A DNA stretch of 12,155 nucleotides from Burkholderiaceae bacterium (GTDB lineage: Bacteria; Pseudomonadota; Gammaproteobacteria; Burkholderiales; Burkholderiaceae): positions 1 to 12,155 of the forward strand of contig CANBSM010000028.1 of assembly GCA_947372155.1 (NCBI GenBank), written 5' to 3'. Numbering within the stretch: the stretch's first letter is position 1; the number at the start of each line of letters is the position of its first letter. Shown in pieces: positions 1 to 5,977 of the stretch. Both the position numbers and the translations under genes were made by a program. The notes under the pieces were generated by a model, which made no database searches, was not told the origin of the DNA, and saw nothing but the letters and a program-made list of their open reading frames with translations.

Positions 1-42
1 TATAGAATCTTTTAGGAGTTTAGTAAGTCTGCCCTCATTTTA

Positions 43-399
43 TTAGGCGGCGATCCTTGTTTTTGTGTGTGCTGGCTTGTTAATCAAGGCATCTAATTTA
101 AAGTTGATTCCTTCATTTTCTTGGATGGCATGGATCACTTGAAAGAAGTTTTCCATTGTAGGGTTGCCTGAAGGGGCGAGCATACGATGCAAACTTTTAC
201 TGGGCTTATTGACTTCAAGAGCTAGTTTTTCAAATCCAATGGTGGAATTCACCAGGTCTCGAAGTAGACTTTTTCCAAGAGCAGTATCCCCCGCAAAAAA
301 TGCGGTCAAAGCCTCTTGAAATAATGCCGCACGAAATAAAGGATCGCGCTCAACACGGGCTTTAACAGTGTTTTTAAATAATTTAGTAAGTGCCATCAT
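43..399 (-). CDS. Antitoxin of a HI1420-type (HigA-like) toxin-antitoxin module
   Basis: The product is a 118-residue DNA-binding antitoxin. It is expected to neutralise the toxin encoded just upstream and to repress their shared promoter. Residues about 54-92 form a lambda-repressor-like helix-turn-helix, with the family pattern of a 'LA.EV..P..SLHRML' recognition region followed by 'SGNPTMENFFQVI'. This resembles the downstream antidote family typified by HI1420. The N-terminal half is helical and carries 'LFQEALTAFFAGD', also typical of the family. Its ATG directly follows the toxin stop codon (TAAATG), and an AAAGGAA ribosome site lies in the toxin 3' end. A second ATG follows at once, so the start could be one codon later. 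It ends in tandem stops TAATAA. The family assignment is firm; the cognate toxin is inferred from adjacency. Confidence 0.85.
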   Translation of the reverse strand: MMALTKLFKNTVKARVERDPLFRAALFQEALTAFFAGDTALGKSLLRDLVNSTIGFEKLALEVNKPSKSLHRMLAPSGNPTMENFFQVIHAIQENEGINFKLDALINKPAHTKTRIAA

Positions 400-756
400 T
401 TATTTCCTTTTTACTTTTTGAGCCAGCCGTTTTTTCTCAAGTTGGTAGAGCTTCCATGCTGATTTTGCTGTATTGATTGCTTTTTGCTGCCCTTTTTTAC
501 TACTTCCACCTAAAAGAAGGAGTAAAAATCCCATTTCACTGCGAAAGTACACCCGATAGCCAGGCCCAAAATCAATCTTAATTTCTGATAATCCCTCGCC
601 AATAGACGCAACATTAGAAAAGTTACCTAGCTCCACTCGAGTCATGTGCACCCGAACCTTGGCTGCTGAAATGGCATCAAGATCGTTAAACCATTTTGCA
701 AAAGGTGATTTCCCATAGGCATCTACGTATTCCGAAAACTCAATTTTCTTTGGCAT
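400..756 (-). CDS. RelE/ParE-superfamily toxin, HI1419 (HigB-like) type
   Basis: The product is a 118-residue small basic protein of the addiction-module killer family typified by HI1419. Members of the RelE/ParE superfamily usually act as ribosome-dependent mRNA interferases, but the target of this one cannot be read from sequence. Diagnostic segments are 'PFAKWFNDLD' (residues 18-27), 'ELGNFSN' (42-48), 'GEGLSEIKIDFGPGYRVYF' (53-71) and the hydrophobic strand 'GFLLLLLGGSSKKGQQKAI' (76-94). The length slightly exceeds the roughly 100 residues usual for the family because of a Lys/Arg-rich C-terminal tail (residues 108-118). Toxin before antitoxin is the normal order for this subtype. No ribosome site is visible before the ATG, and a possible -10 box lies only about 12 bases upstream, so the mRNA could be nearly leaderless. 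Confidence 0.87.
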   Translation of the reverse strand: MPKKIEFSEYVDAYGKSPFAKWFNDLDAISAAKVRVHMTRVELGNFSNVASIGEGLSEIKIDFGPGYRVYFRSEMGFLLLLLGGSSKKGQQKAINTAKSAWKLYQLEKKRLAQKVKRK

Positions 757-763
757 TAAAATG

Positions 764-779
764 GTAACATAATAGTTAC
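764..779 (-). promoter_or_regulatory. Putative operator/-10 region of the toxin-antitoxin operon
   Basis: A perfect inverted repeat with 5-base arms, GTAAC and GTTAC, flanks a 6-base spacer that reads TATTAT on the minus strand, a good -10 hexamer. A repressor bound here would block polymerase, which fits autoregulation by the HTH antitoxin. No strong -35 box is seen 16-18 bases upstream. The predicted transcript would start about 6 bases before the toxin ATG. The repeat is read directly; its function is inferred. Confidence 0.35.
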
Positions 780-904
780 TAATTAAAAAAAATTTACTTG
801 GTGTTGGGTAAATTACAACTCTCAGGAGATGCGAATTAGGGCGCTAGCATCAAAACTCAAGCAGTGATTGCAATTGACTTTATTGCCTGAACACCCACAA
901 AGGC

Positions 905-950
905 AATCAGAAAAATCTGATTTTGGAGTCAGAAAAAACTTTCAGATTTT
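905..950. repeat. Cluster of overlapping inverted and direct repeats
   Basis: Positions 905-911 (AATCAGA) and 916-922 (TCTGATT) form a 7-bp hairpin with an AAAA loop. Positions 912-920 (AAAATCTGA) can alternatively pair with 942-950 (TCAGATTTT) as a 9-bp stem. The 9-mer TCAGAAAAA occurs at 907-915 and again at 929-937, exactly 22 bases apart, about two helical turns. The structure is read directly. It is not a convincing terminator, because no gene on either strand ends here. A protein-binding site or alternative RNA fold is possible. Confidence 0.4.
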
Positions 951-1156
951 GATACCAGCCTCAAGTTTCATGACGGCCATAATCTATAAAGGAGCTGTGA
1001 TTTGACGAAGGTATTAGCATGTAAGGCAGCAGTCTGAACTGAGGCTGCGGACGACAATTTCTACATCAACTAAATCAACGTTTTTTTGTTGAAAAGTACC
1101 TATATTATGTTTTGAGTTGTCATCACTTATGTTCAAAAGGCTGGGCTGCCATATGC

Positions 1157-1198
1157 TCGATAAAAAAGATTTTGCGATCTTGTAATTTGGAGTCCAAA
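1157..1198 (+). promoter_or_regulatory. Candidate promoter and operator of the gspJ operon
   Basis: TCGATA (1157-1162) and TGTAAT (1181-1186) match the -35 and -10 consensus at 4/6 and 5/6 positions with an 18-base spacer. Transcription would start near 1193, inside the perfect inverted repeat TTTGGA-G-TCCAAA (1186-1198). The first nine bases of that repeat (TTTGGAGTC) also occur at 922-930. This would leave a leader of about 38 bases before gspJ. AT-rich DNA yields such matches by chance, so this is only the best candidate found, not a firm call. Confidence 0.2.
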
Positions 1199-1230
1199 GG
1201 TATGTACCTCTATTTAGAAAGCTTGTTGCC

Positions 1231-1992
1231 ATGATTAGGTCAAAACCCACTTCAACTGATCAAGGCTTTGCCTTAATCGAAATGGTAGTGGCATTGGTCA
1301 TCATGGCCCTCGTAGGTTTGATGGCATGGCGCGGCATGGACGCCATGATTCGAGGGCGCGAAGTGATTGATAAGCGTGCCAACCAAGATGCTGACTATGC
1401 TCAATTGGTACGCCAATTTGAGCGCGACTGTCAGTCGGTATTAAGTAAAGACGAGATAGCGAGTTTGGCTAGCTCAGTAACTGGTGGAGCAATTAGCGGC
1501 TCTGTTGCCGCTGGTGCAAAAAATATTTGGTTCTTGCGTCGCTACCGTGCAGACAATATTGATGCTTGGTTAATTGCAGGGTATGTCGTTGGTCCTGCAG
1601 GCCTGCAGCGCTGGACTAGTCGACCACTGATGCAAAGAACAGACGCAGGCGCTTTATGGGCAGGCATAGCACGTGACCCCGATCTGAGTTCAAGCGATCT
1701 TTTGCTTAGCCTGGAATTGCCTTCGATTGTGCGCCAATCTTTTCAGGTGCAGACTTCGGTAGTCAATGGCGCTGGAGGTAGCGGTATTAGCGCTGGTGGC
1801 ACTGGAAGTGCTACACCGCCATCATCTACTACACCTGGTTCTAGCGCCACAGGAGCTAGCCCTCCAAGTGCCGCTACTGCGCAAGGAGTCACGCCAATTA
1901 CTGCTGATCAACAAGGAGTGATGATGCAGTGGTGGATAAAAGATGTTGCCTTGCCAATTACGCGCTCTTGTTTAATGGGTGGTGCCCTCTAA
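1231..1992 (+). CDS. gspJ: Type II secretion minor pseudopilin GspJ
   Basis: GspJ is a minor pseudopilin that joins GspI and GspK at the tip of the T2SS pseudopilus. The N-terminus is a type III prepilin leader: a 12-residue basic/polar leader ending in Gly12, then FALIEMVVALVIMALVGLMAW, with cleavage expected at G12/F13 and the conserved Glu at mature position 5 (E17). The hydrophobic helix is followed by a GspJ-like body including 'FERDCQSV' and 'IWFLRRYRADN'. At 253 residues it is longer than the roughly 200 usual for the family, because residues 179-222 are a Gly/Ser/Thr/Ala/Pro-rich low-complexity segment shortly before the C-terminus. No other start exists in frame before a stop at 1183. 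The ribosome site is weak (AGAAAG). The stop overlaps the gspK start by one base (TAATG). It is the first T2SS gene here; gspG/H/I, which normally precede it, are missing. Confidence 0.9.
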   Translation: MIRSKPTSTDQGFALIEMVVALVIMALVGLMAWRGMDAMIRGREVIDKRANQDADYAQLVRQFERDCQSVLSKDEIASLASSVTGGAISGSVAAGAKNIWFLRRYRADNIDAWLIAGYVVGPAGLQRWTSRPLMQRTDAGALWAGIARDPDLSSSDLLLSLELPSIVRQSFQVQTSVVNGAGGSGISAGGTGSATPPSSTTPGSSATGASPPSAATAQGVTPITADQQGVMMQWWIKDVALPITRSCLMGGAL

Positions 1993-2939
1993 TGCCTGCA
2001 AACTTTTCAGCTGATCGTGAGCGTGGCTCAGCAACTGTGACTGCGCTCATTGTGGTGGGTGTAGCTGCTGTTTTGTTGGCTGGTTTGATGTGGCGTCAGC
2101 AAATTCAAATTCGTACTCTAGAAAATGCCCGCGACCTAGTGCAAGCCCAATGGTTACAACGTGCCGCTATCGACTTTGCGCGCTTGGTGCTGATTGAAGA
2201 TCAGCGTACCAGCCAATATGACCATCTTGGCGAAGCTTGGGCTTTACCTTTGGCTGACGGTAAGGTGGCGGATTTCTTAAAAAATGCTGATGTTCCTGAT
2301 GAGATTGCCGCTGTAAGTCTGCAGGGACAATTGATTGATGCCCAAAGTCTCTTTAATTTGACCAATTTATGGGATAAGAGCTTTAAAACCATTAATCCAG
2401 CCGGAGTTCAGCAGTACGGGCGCCTATTAGATGCGTTGGGCTTAGATAAAAACCTGGCGCAGCAGACCGCCCAAGGCCTATTACAAACCGATATGCCCAT
2501 TTATGACCTAGATGGTCTGTTGAGGCTGCCTGCCTATAATCGGGGCACTTTGGATCAGATAAGATCTTTTGTGACTGTTTTACCGATTTTAACGACAGTT
2601 AACGTCAATACTGCACCTCCAGAGGTGCTGATGGCAGCTATTCCGGGGCTGACTAGATCAACAGCCGGCAATTTTGTGCAGCAGCGCGCAACCACCCCAA
2701 TTAAAAGTGCAGATGAGATTGCTGGCTTATTAAATAAGCTCAGTGGCGCTCAAGGGGTCACTATTGATGCTTCTTTAGTAGACGTTCGCTCCCAATATTG
2801 GCTGGCGCGCTCAGAAATACGCATGGGACGAGGTATATTTGTTCATTCTGCATTAATTCAGCGGTCACAGAGCCCCTTACCCAGTGGTAATTTCACACAA
2901 GTGATCTGGAGTAAGACAGGGAAAATGGCGGCTGAATAA
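1992..2939 (+). CDS. gspK: Type II secretion minor pseudopilin GspK
   Basis: GspK is the large minor pseudopilin that caps the pseudopilus tip. I chose the ATG at 1992 (315 residues) because it overlaps the gspJ stop as TAATG and gives a proper prepilin leader: MPANFSADRERG, cleavage at G12/S13, then ATVTALIVVGVAAVLLAGLMW. Mature position 5 is Thr rather than Glu, as expected, since GspK characteristically lacks Glu5. Further family marks are 'DAQSLFNLTNL' (residues 116-126) and the helix-hairpin-like 'VNVNTAPPEVLMAAIPGL' (about 203-220). An in-frame ATG at 1929, inside gspJ, would add 21 residues before the leader and is rejected as the start. A 45-base gap follows before gspL, the longest break in the T2SS gene run. 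Confidence 0.92.
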   Translation: MPANFSADRERGSATVTALIVVGVAAVLLAGLMWRQQIQIRTLENARDLVQAQWLQRAAIDFARLVLIEDQRTSQYDHLGEAWALPLADGKVADFLKNADVPDEIAAVSLQGQLIDAQSLFNLTNLWDKSFKTINPAGVQQYGRLLDALGLDKNLAQQTAQGLLQTDMPIYDLDGLLRLPAYNRGTLDQIRSFVTVLPILTTVNVNTAPPEVLMAAIPGLTRSTAGNFVQQRATTPIKSADEIAGLLNKLSGAQGVTIDASLVDVRSQYWLARSEIRMGRGIFVHSALIQRSQSPLPSGNFTQVIWSKTGKMAAE

Positions 2940-2984
2940 CAGAGTGAGCAGCACATTAACTGAAGTAATCGAAGAATTCGTAAT

Positions 2985-4412
2985 TTGAGCCTATTAATAG
3001 TACGTTGTCCTCTCAAGCCATTTGCTGGTGCCATTTCTGGTACGCAAGGTGATTCTGCACGCGAGTGGCAGGACTTGGCATGCGCAGAAAAATTTGAATG
3101 GCGCTTGATCGATGAGCCTAATGCTGAGAGAGCGCAATCTCATTCTTTAATTGATGTTTTAACGGATTCCATAAAAGATATTTTTTCTGAAAGTGGTGTT
3201 GGCACAACTGAGTCAATGCCGTATGCCGATGAAGTACTGGTCTTGTTGCCAACGATTGATGTGCGCTTAATCGAAGCAAAAGTGCCATTAGCGAATGCTA
3301 AAAAATTACAGCAAATTCTTCCAAACTTGATTGAAGAATATGTTTTATCGGGCGCGCAGAACTTATCAGTTCAAGCCTTCCCACCGGCACCTGGCAAGCC
3401 TGCCATGCAAAGAGTGATCGCATTGATTGATCGCGCTTGGTATGCCTGGCTGACAAAACAATTAGAAGGTCTGCTGAGTCAACGAGTGCGTTTGATTCCA
3501 GATTGTCTATTACTTAATTTGCCCCTCGAGGGTGAGCAAGGACTCATTGCCTATCAGCAACAAGACGAAGATATGATCTTCACTGTTCGCTCTGGTGATC
3601 AGCTTGGCCTAGCTTGGGTAGAGCGCAATACAGAGCATATCTCTCCCAATGAAATCAAGCTCCCCCAGTCTGTAAAGGGTGCTGATTTTGTAGAGTTCTC
3701 GTGGTCTCTCATCATCCAAGGCGCGCAACGATTTGTGCAAGAAACGACTTCTAGTCGTTCTGCAAATTACGCCTTAAATTTATTGCCCAAAACATTTAGG
3801 CGTGAAGGTGGCTCAGGCTCAGCCTTAACGCAATTTTCTGCGATGCTCAAACGCAAGCGCGCAGGAAAAGACCCGGCGGTTGGCGCAAGTACATCATGGA
3901 CGAATCCTGCTTTATGGCGTCAGCCATCGCGGTGGTTTGCTGTTCTACTGGCCAGTGTCTTCTTGGGATATGCATTGCAGTTAGGCTGGTTAGTGTTTGA
4001 TAACTGGCGCTGGGGCAATCAAATGGAAGTGCTTGCAGCGCAATCCCTCAACCCTGCTTCAATCGCAAAACTCAATCAAGACAAAGCGATAGATGGCAAG
4101 CAAGCAGCTGGCGAAGTGATCAATGCATTTACAAAGCAAGTGACACAAGATCAACGGCGTCAAGGTTTAGTAGCTGATGCAGATTTTGCACCGATGGCAG
4201 CGAAGTTACAGTTATTAAAAGTAGCGTACGGCCCTGAAGTGTTACAAAAGATTGACTATGACGGTTATGGCATTGATTTTGAATTTAAACCTGGCAGCGT
4301 GAATCAAACCAGCGCCCAATTAATTCAAAAAGCGAGATCATTGGGACTCATGGTTAAAGCCTTGGGCCCGAATCGCTATCGCTTGGAGTCGTATGCAGGG
4401 GTTGGGTCATGA
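2985..4412 (+). CDS. gspL: Type II secretion inner-membrane protein GspL
   Basis: GspL is a bitopic inner-membrane protein that recruits the ATPase GspE through its cytoplasmic actin-like domain and pairs with GspM in the periplasm. Residues 1 to about 270 are the cytoplasmic domain, with 'EVLVLLPTIDVRLIEAKVPL' (83-102), 'LQQILPNLIEEYVL' (108-121) and the closing 'LNLLPKTF' (264-271). A basic stretch (288-295) precedes one membrane helix (about 317-337, FAVLLASVFLGYALQLGWLVF). The remainder is the periplasmic ferredoxin-like domain. At 475 residues it is slightly long. The start is TTG: the frame has an upstream stop at 2961 and no ATG or GTG between, while later Met codons would remove conserved sequence. 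Only a weak GAAGAA ribosome site precedes it. The stop overlaps the gspM start as ATGA. Confidence 0.9.
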   Translation: MSLLIVRCPLKPFAGAISGTQGDSAREWQDLACAEKFEWRLIDEPNAERAQSHSLIDVLTDSIKDIFSESGVGTTESMPYADEVLVLLPTIDVRLIEAKVPLANAKKLQQILPNLIEEYVLSGAQNLSVQAFPPAPGKPAMQRVIALIDRAWYAWLTKQLEGLLSQRVRLIPDCLLLNLPLEGEQGLIAYQQQDEDMIFTVRSGDQLGLAWVERNTEHISPNEIKLPQSVKGADFVEFSWSLIIQGAQRFVQETTSSRSANYALNLLPKTFRREGGSGSALTQFSAMLKRKRAGKDPAVGASTSWTNPALWRQPSRWFAVLLASVFLGYALQLGWLVFDNWRWGNQMEVLAAQSLNPASIAKLNQDKAIDGKQAAGEVINAFTKQVTQDQRRQGLVADADFAPMAAKLQLLKVAYGPEVLQKIDYDGYGIDFEFKPGSVNQTSAQLIQKARSLGLMVKALGPNRYRLESYAGVGS

Positions 4413-5161
4413 GCCAGCGCCCTGTAGGAAATTTCTCAGAAAAGATCATGGGTGCTCTCAAACAGCTAAAAGAGCTATTGAGTAAAGATTACTCAATGCA
4501 GGATTTGAAGAAACTCGGATCTCTATCTAAAGACTGGAAACAAAAGATTTCAGCTGCAACTACTCCCTTGGCCAATGTTGCTAAGGGCGAAGGGGATAGC
4601 TCAAGTATTCATATCCGCACTAAATTTGATCCCAAGCAATTACCGTTGTTAGCGCGAGACTTTATTGTGCGTCAGCGCAAGTTACTTCTCGGCGCTCTTG
4701 CTTTGATGGTCTTGCTGGTTCTGAATAACTATGTCATCGCCCCTTATGGGCAAAGAGTGAGTGATCAGTTGGAGTTAAGACCCGCACAGTGGTCACAAAT
4801 CCAAAACCTCATTAAGCTAGCTAAAGCCACAGCAGCATCTGGATCTGCATCTTCATTTAGTACTGCCCCTGGAACGGTCACCTTGCTCGATGACATGGAG
4901 TTGCAAAAAATTCGTGGAATACTCACCTCACGAGGCCTTAAGCCTAGTGTGCTGCGTTTATCTGCGGATAATCCACCGCGTATTGAGTTTCAAGCGAGTG
5001 ATGTGATGTTCTCGGTATTGTTAGAGGCATTAGATGAGTTGCGCACTACGTGGCGTTTGTACCCCGAGCAACTGAATGTGGTTGCGGGTGCTGGCGCTGG
5101 AATGGTGAGCATTAGCGGAGTCTTAATGCAACACGGTGGTCAGGCGGGCATGTCCAGATGA
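4409..5161 (+). CDS. gspM: Type II secretion inner-membrane protein GspM with long N-terminal extension
   Basis: GspM dimerises with GspL and supports the inner-membrane platform. One membrane helix lies at about residues 92-112 (LLLGALALMVLLVLNNYVIAP). It is followed by a periplasmic helix and a ferredoxin-like domain, including 'LDDMELQKIRGILTSRGLKPSVLRL' split across about 151-180. The family usually places this helix near residue 20-30 in a protein of about 160-180 residues. Here some 90 mostly polar, Lys-rich residues precede it, giving 250 in total. The ATG at 4409 overlaps gspL by four bases (ATGA), which supports this start; ATG at codon 14 is an alternative that still leaves a long extension. 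Assignment rests on the helix, the C-terminal domain and the position between gspL and gspN. Confidence 0.85.
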   Translation: MSQRPVGNFSEKIMGALKQLKELLSKDYSMQDLKKLGSLSKDWKQKISAATTPLANVAKGEGDSSSIHIRTKFDPKQLPLLARDFIVRQRKLLLGALALMVLLVLNNYVIAPYGQRVSDQLELRPAQWSQIQNLIKLAKATAASGSASSFSTAPGTVTLLDDMELQKIRGILTSRGLKPSVLRLSADNPPRIEFQASDVMFSVLLEALDELRTTWRLYPEQLNVVAGAGAGMVSISGVLMQHGGQAGMSR

Positions 5162-5976
5162 AATTAGTACTAGATTTCTCATACCCAAAGTTGCCTAAAT
5201 TATTTTGGCTTGTGTTGGTATTGGCGTGCTTGACAGTGATCATTCGTCAGCTACCAGTTAGTTGGATTGGCGGCGTTTTGGCAAATCAGTCTGCTTGTCG
5301 TGTGATCTTGCATCAGCCAACTGGAACAATATGGCAGGGTAGTGCGGCCTTGGCTTTTTCAGAACCTAATGCCTCCTCTGGTGGTTGCCGAGAGCCTTTA
5401 TCCGTTACTGAACGTTTTCATTGGCTGAGTTCTTGCAAATTGTCCTCACTTTCTTGTGTGACCGAGCTCCAATTTGCTGCTTTAGAGCAAACCCAGTTGA
5501 TCAACTGGAGTTTGACCAAGACCCAGATTCTGGCCAATGAAATTAAGCTGCCGGCCAATATATTGGAGGGTTTGGGTAACCCTTGGAGTACCTTGCGTCC
5601 TCGGGGTGAGCTGGGAGCCCGTTGGACGGATATTCATTTGGTCAATTTTGGGGGTTCAGATGCTGGAAATACCTCGGCTTCAGGGGTAATTCGAATTATC
5701 ATAAGCAAGCTTACAAGCCCCATTAGCCCAGTAAAACCTTTAGGTGGATATGAAATTTCTGCCAATATTGGGCAGGATGGGGTGAATTGGACCTTATCGA
5801 CTACTAGTGGGCCGCTCTTATTAAAAGGGCAGGGGGATTTTAGTAATCAGGCGGGTAATAAAGGGATGCATTTTTCTGGTGAGGCGAGTGCTTCGCCAGA
5901 GGCGCAAGAATCTTTAATTGGTTTGTTGTCATTATTGGGTAAAAAAGAGGGCGATACCTATCGTCTGAAGTTTTAA
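5158..5976 (+). CDS. gspN: Type II secretion accessory protein GspN
   Basis: GspN is an accessory inner-membrane protein found in some T2SS, dispensable in several, and of unclear mechanism. A single signal-anchor helix lies at about residues 14-30 (KLFWLVLVLACLTVIIR), followed by a beta-rich periplasmic domain. The segment 'PTGTIWQGSAALAF' (residues 54-67) is the clearest family mark of GspN. Later 'LRPRGELGARW' and 'GQDGVNWTLSTTSGPLLLKGQG' fit the same fold. The region 'GGCREPL...SSCKLSSLSC' holds several cysteines that could form periplasmic disulfides. At 272 residues its length is normal. It overlaps gspM by four bases (ATGA) and is followed after one base by gspD, so expression is probably coupled through all three. 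Confidence 0.85.
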   Translation: MKLVLDFSYPKLPKLFWLVLVLACLTVIIRQLPVSWIGGVLANQSACRVILHQPTGTIWQGSAALAFSEPNASSGGCREPLSVTERFHWLSSCKLSSLSCVTELQFAALEQTQLINWSLTKTQILANEIKLPANILEGLGNPWSTLRPRGELGARWTDIHLVNFGGSDAGNTSASGVIRIIISKLTSPISPVKPLGGYEISANIGQDGVNWTLSTTSGPLLLKGQGDFSNQAGNKGMHFSGEASASPEAQESLIGLLSLLGKKEGDTYRLKF

Positions 5977-5977
5977 G

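Larger units (their letters stand above)
757..1230. other. AT-rich intergenic region without a convincing gene
   Basis: About 470 bases separate the toxin-antitoxin module from gspJ. All frames are broken by stops, apart from one minus-strand frame (1014-1250) and a plus-strand frame open from 1043 to 1234 that lacks an early start; neither resembles a known protein. In particular I find no remnant of gspG, gspH or gspI. The region holds several short repeats: an AATCAGA/TCTGATT hairpin (905-922), a TCAGAAAAA direct repeat 22 bases apart (907 and 929), an 8-bp bulged GC-containing hairpin (1026-1048), a TCAAC/GTTGA pair around a T-run (1075-1092), and TTTGGAGTCCAAA (1186-1198). It probably contains the promoters of both divergent transcription units. 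Confidence 0.7.

Noticed and set aside
905..924. Hairpin followed by a few T residues as a rho-independent terminator
   Set aside because: The stem is AT-rich, the T-run is only four bases, and no plus-strand gene ends upstream of it.
1043..1234. Plus-strand open frame before gspJ as a remnant of gspI
   Set aside because: It has no ATG before 1202, no prepilin leader, and no resemblance to the GspI C-terminus.
1014..1250. Minus-strand open frame of 78 codons between the toxin genes and gspJ
   Set aside because: Its first codons lie inside gspJ, it has no clear ribosome site and its protein resembles no family I know. It is most likely a chance frame in AT-rich DNA.
1929..1991. Upstream ATG that would extend gspK by 21 codons
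   Set aside because: It lies within gspJ and would put 21 extra residues ahead of the prepilin leader. The ATG at 1992, overlapping the gspJ stop, gives a normal leader.
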